A stretch of 64,000 nt of DNA from Amaurobius ferox (lineage: Eukaryota; Arthropoda; Arachnida; Araneae; Amaurobiidae). The notes beneath the pieces are model-generated. The model saw only the letters and a program-made list of their open reading frames with translations, searched no databases and had not been told where the DNA came from. A program made the position numbers and the translations under genes. Where the stretch lies: positions 119,023,653 to 119,087,652 of the forward strand of contig OX578140.1 of NCBI GenBank assembly GCA_951213105.1, read 5' to 3'. This document shows, one piece after another, positions 30,240 to 41,764 of the stretch (positions within the stretch are counted from its first letter, which is position 1; every line of letters starts with the position of its first letter).

Positions 30240-33200
30240 TTCACAAATTATTCAGTTCAACATTTCAAAGGAAGATTAATGGAAAATGGCATCAAATATA
30301 CACAGTATATGTAACATATATATATAGTATTATACATAGTACAAAGAAAACAAACAAAAGCTTAAAATAGTCTATTTTTTATTCATGCAAATGAGCATTC
30401 TAAAAAGTATCAGAACATAGGCAATATGTTAAAAATCATGTCTGTCTAAGTAAGACACCATCTAGATCTGGGAAATGAAATTTAAATCAATTTAATAGCT
30501 CAAGTGAAATCAAATAATTTCTCCCAGTTATCCTTACCTCTCAAAGCACCAAAATAATATTATTGAAAGACGCGATTGGCCAGAGGTACTTTCATTTTCC
30601 AAAATTTTCTTAAAGCAAATTATTGCATTAGAATAACTTTAATAAATAGACATTAAAAGTACCTTGCCTTCTTGTGTCGTATCTGGACTTGGAGTAGAAG
30701 TAATGTATGCATTTCGATGATGGTATCCATTGGATTTGTTGTATCAGTACAGGCAATCCAGAATATACGGATCGTCAGATAAATCAATATGAAGTCATTT
30801 TTTTCGATGCCTTTATTGATGTTCTAGAAGCAACTGTGTGGCGTGAGATATAATTTCATAGTGAAAACTTGACAATATTAAGATAAAAAAATTGTTAGCT
30901 GACACTTGAACACTGACAGCGTCTACAAAGAATATGGCGGTAGCAACCGTTGCTAGGGGGAATGTGATGTCAGTGCAACTCATCTATTCTGGTAGTGAGT
31001 CATTCCGGTAGTATAAATCATTCTATTCACGTGACAAGAATGACGTTTTGTTTTATTTTTGTTCCATACAGAAATCAAAACTAACGCTGAAAACAAAATA
31101 TACACTATGTAATACTTGCTTTTATGTGCTAACAGAAGACATCTTAATTTTAAATTTTCATTCATAATTAACAATAATTAAATGTATGACAGGAATGACG
31201 GATAACAAGTATAAGCAGCAAAATTAATAATAAAATAGTGTTTTTCCCTTACCTATTAATTGCTATGTTTTAATAAAACTTTAAACAAAATTGGAACAAA
31301 ATTATAAATAATGTTTTTCAGGTGACTGTTGTGATCTAGTGGATGATTAAAAAAAAAAAAAAAAAAAAAAAAATCATTTTTCAGATATTGTAGACTATCG
31401 CCAATTCTCAGGGTACATGCAATGTACACGCAATTTCGCAAAAAAAAAAAAAAAATAGAATTTTTACAAAATAGGGTTTATTACAATTTAGAATCATAAT
31501 TTCTTAAACTTCATCTATTTATTTTTATTATTTATGTTTCTACTGTTGTAATTAGGAGATGAAAACTTAACTCATCACTGGGGGACAGAGACAGAAATAA
31601 CAAATTTGCAGTTTTATGAAGTCAAAACTATTATTTAATATTATTGAAAAATATTTGTTTAAAATCATGTTGAACAGATTGACTTCTAAACAAATACTGT
31701 AAAAAATATGTCATATTTATAATCTTTTTTTTTAAATTCAAGGGACACAAAATTGACAATTATCAGATATTCAGCCAGATATACTTTCATTTACCTAAAA
31801 TGTATTAAAACAACCACACTTGGGTAGGAGGACAAGAAATGTTGCATTAATGCATTGTATTATTTTCTAAATTTCTGTGAAGACAAGGACTATGGGAACT
31901 TACCAATATAAATTCCATAAAAAAGGATATGAAGAAATTAATGTAACAACTGAAGAAATCAGAAAAACATTTATTTTTTAGAAAATAATATCTACAGAAA
32001 TAGGGAGATTCAAGTCTAGCAATGAGAGCTACATTCCAGTTGTATTAACATAATTGAAAATCTATAAAAAGTAACCATATAAATACAAATATACATGTAA
32101 AAAGTAATGTCTATGAATTTTTATTATCAGATTACATATAAAAGTATGATTTACATACAAGCTTTAAAAAATCTATAATAAAATATGAAAGAATAAAACT
32201 TTTTTGACAGCAATACAGTCTACCTGCCAACTTTAAAAATTAGTACAATTTTTTTACCATCATACGATATGTGTACAATTTACACATAATTTTTACACAA
32301 GTAAATATAAATTTTATGACATTATTAAGTGTAATATTATGTAAGGTGAAAGAATTTTGCAAATTACTATTGCATTCAATACTTATGCAGCAATTTAATA
32401 TAAAACTATGCTTGTTTGTTCATAAGTTACAGAGAAACAAACTATTTTCCATAGTTTACAAAACAAAATGGCCTGGTCAGCTACAAGTGGCGTAACGGTT
32501 ATGCAACATATTTTGTCAATAAAATAATTTTCTTTGACAATTAATTGTTGATTGCATTATGCCTCTGCATCCGCGGTTTCAGTTATCCATGATTTACAAC
32601 AGCTCAAGAAACAAGAAAGATCAATCATGCATAAAGCATTGATTATGAAACACTTTTCAACTGCAATGTAATTTATTTAAACATCTCTAAAACGCGATAC
32701 ATTCAGCGGTGATATTTTTAAAATTATCATATTACTACAATAATTCATTATATTTAAAAACTTCATCAAAAATAAATAAACTTTATTCAAATAACGTCAT
32801 CGAAATATAAATCACCTGGCTCTCTATATAAAAGGAGTTCATGAACTTTTTTCCATTCCTTTCATTTAGAGACAATATTTTTTAAATTATCACAACATAC
32901 TACAATAATTTATTTTACTTAAAAACTTAAAACCATGGAGGTAAAAGTACTTTCTAACTAAAAGTACTTTAATGTTGGTAAAGTTTTACTGTGTGAATGT
33001 ATCAATTAAACTTTACTCAAATTATGTATGTTGCATAAATATCACATTATAGATAGTGTTCGGTATTATCCAAGACTTACAGAGGTAGATTTTGGAACAT
33101 ATTACCCACGGATATGGGGGTACTACTATATAATATATATATATATATCTTTTTTTAAAAAAAGGCAATTTTCAAAATTCGTATATATTTTCATCTATTC

Positions 33201-33960
33201 ATGTGATCATACAATGCAGCCTTAAATTGCACCATTGCATTGATGTTTTGCACAAGTTGGCAGATAAGACAAATACAAAACTGCCAAGAAAAAACATGCA
33301 TAAACCGATAGGCAATCGTAAAATATTTAGCTTTAATATAAAAAAAATCACTATGAACAGGTAATAGAAATAAATTCAAACAGTAGTAAAAACAAATGCA
33401 AATTCTGTCACGAAACAGTTGTAAATGCTAAGTCTAATACCACATTTGCACAACTATAACTGCAAATACACAAGCTTTAAAATGAGTAAATTGCTTTAAA
33501 AATGCATCATCAGCACCCTATATTAAAATAAAAAATGCAGAGAAAAAATTTGGTTTTGAAGGAGAAATTTACAATACAAAATGTTCAATATAAAGTTAAG
33601 ATATTATTTTTACAAATAGTTAACTTCCAAAAAGTCATTGGTAAAATGCATTCTTTATTCACTTTAATAATTCACAGACCCTAATCATTGGTCAAAATTA
33701 AGTAAATCAAATAAAAGACAGTATGAAATAAAAATAACTCAATGATTTTTATTTTACAACTAAAAGTATCTTCAAATTATCAAAGCAAATTTAATTCGTA
33801 GTAATGTTAAATTTGAAACATTCATCCAATTGCAGCAGAGTAAAACCCCTTGTTTAAGTTTAATCAAATATTCCCCTAACTGTTATAACTTCTCTCATAA
33901 ATATATATGTAAAAGCTAAAAATTAACTAACCTACCAGCTAGAATCATCTTTCCTTACAT
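30240..33960. other. AT-rich non-coding stretch
   Basis: No gene recognised in about 3.7 kb. A GC-richer patch at 30880-31050 contains AATATGGCGGTAGCAACC and the near-palindrome TAGCAACCGTTGCTA, with a short frame from that ATG ending within 26 codons. Poly-A runs lie at 31350-31372 and 31441-31455. A TA run is at 33133-33150. I see no splice-flanked exon that I could defend. Confidence 0.4.
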
Positions 33961-33964
33961 GATT

Positions 33965-35225
33965 CTAAATTATGTTATGCACTTTAGATGAAGTGGTTAG
34001 GCTTCCTGCAAGTGCAGTTGCAGAAATTAACACTAGAACGATGGAAGTGGTCATTTCAACCACATAACTACTTTGAGAAACGATTTCTCCAAAACGGTTA
34101 ATCCCAGCCCATTGAAATTTTATGACTTTTTTTATTTTCTTAAAGTTATTGAAAACACAAAAGAAAATTATTCTAGGTTTTATAATAAGAGAATAAAATT
34201 TCCAATAGGTTTTTTTTATAATACAGTTCAAAATATCCATCGTTCTAGTGTTAAGTAATTTGGTTGCCATCAAAAACAATCGTGCTCTGAGCAACGTGCC
34301 AGTGGGCTGTTGTCAAATTAATCGGATGGTCGCTGTTTTCCAGTGGAAGGTAGCCTATTATATTCTGTTTACTAACACTATCCCACAGTATTATTTATAT
34401 TGTAATTTTTCCAATAATAAACTACCAATAAAAGAGTCAAATTCTATGATTTTTGGTTCCCACAAATGTATATATAACATCAAAATAGAGCCTGAAGAAT
34501 GGAGTGATTTCTTTCTTCTCACACTTCTATTTCCCTTTTAAATTAATTTGAAAATGAAATATAATTAACTTTCTAAACTTTTTTTTTTGAAAAGCAAGTA
34601 GCTTACAAAAAGTATTTGATCATAAGTTTTCTAATTTTGAAAAGACCAGGGCTGGAGCCCCGGTTTGCAAAAGAGAGTCCAGTCCGGCAATGAAGGGGAA
34701 AATTAGATCCAACAAAGAGGGGAAGGGACTCAGAGAGGCCCTTCGATCGCTTTTCATGGGATTACGTGTATGTGTGTGTTTTGCTATGAAGAAAAAGAAT
34801 GGATGAGAAAAGGGTACAAGTGCCATTTTATTTCTTCTAAAAAAAAAAACCCGTTAGTGAAGTTGTAAAGGAAAGCGCAAATGAAGGACAAATAAAGAAT
34901 GTTTATGCAAGTACTTCAAGTGAAGGAAAATGCTTAATAGCACTAAATATATGCTTAACTCATCTTCCAGCAGACTGTCTCTTCTATTTCATGATACTCA
35001 ACTATTCAATTACAAGCAGTATTTTTTATACAATTTTTAACATTATATATAATCATATATTTTTAAAAACGTTTAATTATAAGCACTTTTTAATTTATTT
35101 TTGTCTTATAATATTTATATATATATATATATATATAATAAACCCAGTAATTTATTATTATTATTCTTTTATAAAAGTAGCAGAAAGGTTTCCCCTTTAT
35201 GTATATAATAAGCAGTAAATTATTT
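33965..35225 (-). repeat. Mosaic repeat family, copy 3 (with TTAA MITE)
   Basis: 33990-34620 is the complement of copy 2 (29127-29555): AAGTGGTTAGGCTTCCTGCA, CAAATTAATCGGATGGTCGC, AATCACTCCATTCTTCAGG in complement. 34650-35215 continues with blocks shared with copy 1 (GAGAGGCCCTTCG, TTGTAAAGGAAAGC, CTTAATAGCACTAAATATAT). It is interrupted at 34027-34254 by a TTAA MITE. Frames such as 34248-34541 look similar to a frame in copy 2 only because the DNA is homologous. Confidence 0.7.
34027..34254. mobile_element. piggyBac-type MITE, copy 2 (TTAA target)
   Basis: TTAA, then CACTAGAACGATGG, opens the element; CCATCGTTCTAGTG, then TTAA, closes it. The 14-bp TIRs are perfect and the TSD is TTAA (34027-34030, 34251-34254). 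The body is AT-rich with AGAAACGATTTCTCCAAAAC, shared in modified form with copies 1 and 3. It is inserted in mosaic repeat copy 3; the corresponding point in copy 2 (near 29506) is uninterrupted. Confidence 0.9.
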
Positions 35226-35609
35226 TGGATTTTGAATTTAGGTTTAAATTACTTTTCCTGGTATTTCTTGTGTGCAATGTTTTAAATTTGTGATTTAGAA
35301 GAAAAAAAGAAATTCTTGTTATAGATAAAACATAATTATTATATAACTTTTCAAAACTACACGTATTGAATAAAAATTTTAAATTGTAGCTGCTGACTGC
35401 AGCATAAAAGTGTAAGAAATTTTCATGCATAGAGTTATTATATATTTTTAAATTTAAATGTTTTTTATAGACATGCTATGTAATACCCAAATATTATGTT
35501 TGACTGTAGCTGTAATATCAGAATATATGTTTTAAAAAATCATTGGATATATTATTTCAGCTGACATGTAATACTGAAAATGATTTCATTATTTTCCAGA
35601 AAACCCACA
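35226..35609. other. AT-rich non-coding stretch
   Basis: Nothing recognised. Confidence 0.35.
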
Positions 35610-36185
35610 CCTCTGGCTACATGTATATAGGAAGAAATTACCTCATTCTTCAATCTCTAATTTAATGTTATATATGCAATTGTGAGAGGTAGAAAAACAA
35701 TTCATTGAATTTGATTCGTATATCAATAATTTATATTTAAGGTTTATTTTTTTAAAACTACAATTTAAATAATACTGTCAGTTAACACTAGAATGACAGA
35801 TATGTTGAACTACCTAAAACGACGGGCAGTGGTCAATTTGACCACCATATAAAAAATACAACATACCTTTAATTCAAAACCAAAACATCATAGTTACAGC
35901 ATTTAGGATGTTTCTTCGACACATTTTTTGCAATATGCATTCTAAGGAATCGTCATTCTAGAGGGATCGTTTCTCAAAGTAGTTACGCGGTCATAATGAC
36001 CGCCTCCATCATTCTAGTGTTAACGTTAGTAAATGGAATATAATGTGCTGCTTTTCACTAAAAAACAGCAACTGTCCGATTAATTTGATGAAAACAAATT
36101 GGACAGCAAGTTACTCAGTGCACCTCTATCTACATCTGCACTTTTCTAAACACAGCCTATTTACAATCCTATTGTCCGGTTGCCT
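35610..36185 (+). repeat. Mosaic repeat family, copy 4 (with TTAA MITE)
   Basis: CATTCTTCAATCTCTAATTT, AATGTTATATATGCAATTGT and ACTACAATTTAAATAATACT match copy 2 directly. After the MITE, CGTTAGTAAATGGAATATAA resumes the match, then CAACTGTCCGATTAATTTGA. It has diverged more than copies 2 and 3. Confidence 0.65.
35782..36023. mobile_element. piggyBac-type MITE, copy 3 (TTAA target)
   Basis: TTAACACTAGAATGACAG opens the element at 35782 and CATCATTCTAGTGTTAA closes it at 36023. The TSD is TTAA. The body shares CAAAACATCATAGTTACAGC with copy 1 and carries the paired GGTCAATTTGACC and GGTCATAATGACC words. It splits mosaic repeat copy 4 exactly where copy 2 reads GTCTAATGTTAGTAAATG (29364-29381), which is the empty site. 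Confidence 0.9.
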
Positions 36186-36600
36186 ACTCTAGAAAAAATC
36201 AAATGTTGCTTTGTATGTCTGTAGATCAGATTAAAAGAGGCCGACCTGTTTATCAATTTTTATATATTCTATAATCTTAGTATAACATAATATTTAAATA
36301 CTTACTCTGTTGGAATGTAAAATAAACAAAGTAGTATATATATTGTTTATAATATATTTATAAAAGCAAAATATAAAAGTAATCTCTAAGATATCCACAA
36401 CAAATTATTCCAAATCTGCATTCGGTATTATCTTAATGCTGTAATTTGTGTATAAAAGTATATATATTTTTTTCACTACACCCATAATCCTCCTTAAATT
36501 CACGCTACATATAATAATAAACATCATTTGTAACTTGCTCAAATATCTGCAACTTTCAAAAAGTTAAATGCACTATAAGAGTCAGAGTAATTTTTAATGA

Positions 36601-36632
<32 letters not shown>

Positions 36633-39090
36633 AGCACTTTCTTATTACTCGTCAGTATGACATGTATAAAATGATCCTGAATAGGCTGAGAAATCACATT
36701 TTTACATTTGAAGAAAACGTCTAACATATCCTAGTCACAATGGTATTATTTTGTCTTAAATTTGTACTTTCTCACTATGCATTTTTGACTAATAATCTAT
36801 GCATTTTGTTTCTAATAAATATCTATGAAAAGAAAGCTACAGCTGATCAAAATCATAAGGAAAGTTTCAAATATAGGAATAAAAGCATATACTTTAAAAT
36901 GTCCTTACTATATGGTAAAACTGAGAGCTATATACATATTGCTAGATGAAACAGCTTAAAAAGATAAGATTATCCCATAAAGTTAGTCAATGTTATTAAA
37001 AGTATCAGTAAATGTAATTTTTTTATGTACAGTATTCAATATAATTACAGTTAAATATTTTTAGTACAATACCCCCAAGGTACTACCCCATGCAATACAA
37101 TTTAGTCTTGAGTTGACTTTCTGTAAGACTGAGGAAGGTTAAATTCATTATAAGCATTCAAAATTGCATCCTCCTTCGATCAATCTTATACACATGCTTA
37201 TATTAGACTCTACTATATATATACTAGATAAAGAGCAACAAAAAGAAAAAAAAATTGTTTGTCAAATAAGACTATAATCCTATATATATGCATACTTACT
37301 ACACTTTAAAAAATCCAGATAGTATTTCTCATATCAGTTTGTAATAGGATAGAATAAAGTGCATAAATTATTTTAATAATGTTAAGAAAATATTTCTTCA
37401 TTTCATTAATAACATGTTTGGAAAATAACTTTTCTATATAAAATGCGAAAAAAATAGTTGGAACTTTTTTAAAGCAAACTAATAATAGTAGTTACAATTA
37501 TATTTTCAATTTCATGTCTTAGCATATATTCAAATAATTTTAATTTCGTTGTTTAAGCCAAACTTGGTTACTACGAATGAATTTAGAAGTATTAAATTTC
37601 TCTAAAATAAATTAGTTCTACTGACGGTTAGTAGCAAATGAAGTGGTTCTACCAGTCTTAGCTTCCTGCCCTCATGTACAATGTACTGATTTCCATGAAT
37701 TACCAAACAACCTTTTTAAAAATTCCATTAATACTAAGACAGAAATTTCGGTTAACTAGCAGTTTGTGGCTGAATACAGTATAAGAAGGTATTTCTTTAT
37801 TAAAAGAAGATTAAAATTACAGTTTTCTGAGAAAATGCAAAGAATTTATTGGCAGCTAGGATTTAATATTTGAAGTCAATCATGAGTGACCTTAAATCAC
37901 ATTTTATTCACCAATTTTCTGTTTTTGGCAAAGAATAACTTAAATTAGCTTAAAAATATTATTTTTGATATTTGAAAACAATTAAGAATCAAGTATGCTT
38001 CTAATAGATGGGGATGATGACAATATATTGTATGCTACCTGAAAACTATGTGCAAATTATGTAGTTCATAAACATGAATCTTGAACCTGTATAGTCAGGG
38101 ATGAAAAACAGAATAATTACTGTTTTGTAGCAGTGAAAAGCAGTTTTGTAGTAGCTAGTAAATGTTATTGTGGACACTCGATAGTTATTTTATGAATATA
38201 AAATCTTCATTTTATATCAATTAAACACCGAAAAGTATTAAATCTTGAAAATGGAGTGTAAAAAATCATAACAGGAAAAAACATTTAACAATGCTATCCA
38301 ATTTAAAAGAACAAAAACTTCTAGTTCAATACAAACTAACATTAAAATTTTATTCAAAATACAAATAATTTATGCCCAAGATTTTTGCTTTTTAGCAATT
38401 TAAACACCGCATTAACCAAAGTTATTTGGGCTCATATTTTTTGTTAATACCTTATTCAAGCATTTTTTGTGATGCCTTTAATTTTTTCTTAACTCAACAT
38501 CTTCAATTTTCAAACTCTTTAACGCATCTTTCTTTTACTCAGCTTTTCTTTACTTTATGCTTGCCAATAAACAGGAGAAAAAAAAAATTTATTTAGACAA
38601 CCAAATAAAATCCTCCCCCACCCCCCTAAAAAAAAAAAAGTCTAGCTGGTAAGTTGGTTGTTATTGAATGGAGTATAGTTATGAATATAAGATGTAACGT
38701 ACACAAATTGCATGCATCCATGCAATAGGCATATATTGCTAACTGTCTAGTGGACGAGTACACAGTCGACAGCTCTTGAAACGCTTGCATGCGCAAATTT
38801 ATATTGAATGGAGTTGGGTTACCCAGGAGTGATTATGGGTTCTACTGAAAATTTCTGAATTTGAAGACAAATTTTCTGAAATAACACAATGACAAATTTT
38901 CCAGAGAAATAAAAGTTCCACATATAACTACAATTACTGAATTTATATTTTAGTATTAATTGAATTTAAAAACGAGGATATTAAACTGTGCTTTCTAATA
39001 TTTTCTCATTAGTCAATGAATGATTAATCTTTCTCTTTTGATGCAGTAAATATACATACAAATAAGTCTTGTATAACACGGTAGTTAGGT

Positions 39091-39091
<1 letters not shown>
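36186..39091. other. AT-rich non-coding stretch
   Basis: A (TC)n/(TA)n microsatellite lies at 36602-36632. A sentence-like repeat CTTCATTTCATTAATAACAT then GTTTGGAAAATAACTTTT at 37396-37433 recurs in diverged form at 43071-43107. A C6/A11 run is near 38615-38640. No gene recognised. Confidence 0.4.
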
Positions 39092-39144
<53 letters not shown>

Positions 39145-39147
39145 AAA
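39092..39147. repeat. (AC)n microsatellite joined to poly-A
   Basis: About 15 AC units followed by a run of about 25 A. Confidence 0.95.
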
Positions 39148-39664
39148 CCCTGTTATGAGAATTTGTGTTATACAAAACAAAGAAACTCTATAAAAAAAAC
39201 AGGGTTAGGTTCTAAAAATTAACAAAACCATACTATTTTTTTTTATAACTAAGAATGATGTTTATTAAAAGTAAAATAATTAATTGAAAATTAATATGTA
39301 TTACAAAATCTTTTCTTTTTAATCACTGCAATATTGAATGAGGGCGTTTTCTTTATGGCAAAATATTCTCATCTTCAGAGCTTTTTCCTGCAGTATCTTG
39401 ATTTGTATGCTCTACTTTTCCCAAAAAATCTGTCATTTTCATTCATTTATATTTTTATGAAATATCTTTATAAATTTATTTGTATGGTGCTAACTAAAAC
39501 ATTGAAGATCTCCCTTAAATTTTGCGTTTCTCTCAGTGCAAGGATATGCATTTAGAAAATAGGATTCCAATTGCTAGGCTAAGTTTATGCCTTCCTGTAT
39601 GATTTTTAGGGTAAAATTTGGAACTTTAGTGTTTCCATCTATGCTATCGTTCTTTGAATTAATT

Positions 39665-39880
39665 TTTTATCTCAGATTCCATTTTTCTCAAATTTGTTTC
39701 ATCAACATTTTCTTCTACCAGTAATTCTTGAATATCTTCAGGATTCATATCATCAAAATCTTCCCCTCCAAGAAATTTAGCAAGTTCTATTCCATTGACT
39801 CATTGTCTGCTGGTTCAATTAAATTTTCCGTTTGAACTCACTCTGGCCATATATATTTCCAACAGGCATGCAATGTTGAC
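39665..39880 (-). pseudogene. Decayed Tigger transposase fragment
   Basis: In complement, one frame gives CWKYIWPE then a stop, VQTENLIEPADNESME, and after a frameshift ELAKFLGGEDFDDMNPEDIQ followed by ELLVEENVDETNLRK. This corresponds to the post-catalytic region of Tigger1-like transposases; the 53.6-kb element has CWKAIWPDVVESGN, then IGGEGFENFAQADIE, then DEELNEDDLI in the same order. No DDE core was identified nearby. I could not identify both ends of a parent element. Confidence 0.65.
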
Positions 39881-41416
39881 AGTTTTATTTCTTTGATGGA
39901 TGAAGATATGAAATTAGTACAATTCAAAATTGTAAAGTTTTAGTGGAAAAAATTCCATCTGTTCTCCCATTCGCATAATGATCGGTCATCTGTAAATATT
40001 TCTCTTTTTAAAAGTGGTAAAATTCATGAGATCTACTGTTCACCTAATGAACTAGTTTTTCTTTGCAAAATTTAATGTTAGCATCACATGCAGAGTAATG
40101 TGCGCTTAGATCTTGACAGAGCTCTCTTTATCTTTTATATTATTATTTATTTGCATTGAAGTGTTTTGGGTGAGATTCACTATGTAACTGTTAAATACTA
40201 TAAATAAGTGTTATGAATAAATGAGTTTGAATTTTCTACTTAAATACTTGTAATATTTTTACAATGTGTATCCTAGTTTTTATCTGTTTTCAGCCTAAAA
40301 TGATTTACAATATTATGGTTAGTTAAATTTTTATTGTATTCTGAATTTAACTTCTTTTCCTCAAATTTGATAGTGGCCAATGCTAAGCTTAATTATTTTG
40401 ATTTCAAACCCAACACAATCTAAATTTTCTTGTTTTAAATTATTTGGATACCTGCTGTTAGCCAATCCTCATATGTGGTGGAAGGAAAATAGTCACTACA
40501 TATAACTGGTGACGTAGACAGATTTTAAGCTCTATTTTGATGAGAGTGTATTTATGATTTATGTGTTTATTTATTTGAGTATATTTATGCATTTTATTGT
40601 GGGGGAAATTTCTTGATCAATATATTATTTATGTCATCTATTTTGGGGAATAATTTCGATACATTGTAGACACTGGGAGTGAAACTTGATTACTACTTTA
40701 GAAAAATTGATACCATATAGAAAAAAAAAATGCAGCAGTTTGGTGCAATTGGCACAGATTTTCCACCCCTACCGTAGTTATGATAAATATGCAAATAAAA
40801 CTAGATATCAGGCCTTTGCCATGAAAACAAGAACTCTTGATTCTGAGACAACACATTTTTGCTACAGCTTTATTTTCATTTTACTAAAAATTAACAAATC
40901 TGGAAGTAACTTCTTGTCAGAAACTAAAGGATTGTATACAAATAGTAAAATTTTTAGGAAATCTGGAAAAGTTGACAGCTATGTTGATACTATTTGCAGC
41001 AGAAATATCAGCGAGTGTGTTTAAAAATGATATGCAGTAACATGGTCATAATAAGTTAGAATGGGTACACTGTTTACATTTCTTTCAGCAACCAATTTAA
41101 TAAATGAAACATATATTTGAACTGAAACTATGAGTAATTTAAATACTTCTTTAAGATTGGTGATATGCTTATTTAAATTGGGGTCACTCCAAAGCATGTC
41201 ACAAGGCAGTTTGAAGAACTTTGTTTCAGAGGGAGATTAAACTTTTTAATTAGAATATAACATTTTTTATAAATTTAAAAATTAACATTCAATGAAAGCT
41301 TTTACACTTAAACTGCACAATAAACACTTTTTAAAAACCTAACTCTTCTTAATGCAGTTTCTTCTATTAATATATTCCAAGAAAGCCACTTGGCAAGATT
41401 ATATATATATATATAT
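39881..41416. other. AT-rich non-coding stretch
   Basis: A 112-codon plus-strand frame at 40686-41024 has no recognisable motif and biased composition; I do not call it a gene. A (TA)n run lies at 41400-41419. Confidence 0.4.
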
Positions 41417-41616
41417 ATAATAAAACAGAATATGAGATTGAAAATTGATCAAAACAAGAAGATGTGTGTTTACGGGGTTGTAGAAAGGTCAAGGAGGATT
41501 GTGACCCCTTTTCCTGGTTTAAGCATGCTTTTAATCCCTCTTGACCTTTCTACAACCCCGTAAACAGACATCTTGTTTTAATCAATTTTCAATCTCATAT
41601 TATACTGTTTTATTAT
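41417..41616. mobile_element. Foldback MITE with ~80-bp arms
   Basis: The left arm AATAAAACAGAATATGAG, then TTTACGGGGTTGTAGAAAGG, is the near-perfect inverse of the right arm, which ends CTCATATTATACTGTTTTATTA. About 30 nt form the loop. It sits in (TA)n DNA, so the TA target duplication cannot be separated from the context. Transcribed, it would form a long hairpin. Confidence 0.85.
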
Positions 41617-41699
41617 ACATACTTTAAGGTTTAGATAGAGCAGCAAATGTGCCTTATATTCCTTGGTTATTATATTTCACTTCAATTTGATTGTATTTA

Positions 41700-41712
41700 A
41701 AGGATATATATA

Positions 41713-41762
<50 letters not shown>
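41700..41762. repeat. (TA)n microsatellite
   Basis: About 30 TA units with one interruption (TATATTATATA). Confidence 0.95.

Positions 41763-41764
<2 letters not shown>

Noticed and set aside
34248..34541. Frame resembling the frame at 29274-29525
   Set aside because: The two are homologous repeat DNA; the open frames are coincidental and contain no domain.
40686..41024. 112-codon plus-strand frame
   Set aside because: No recognisable motif, AT-driven composition, no supporting context.
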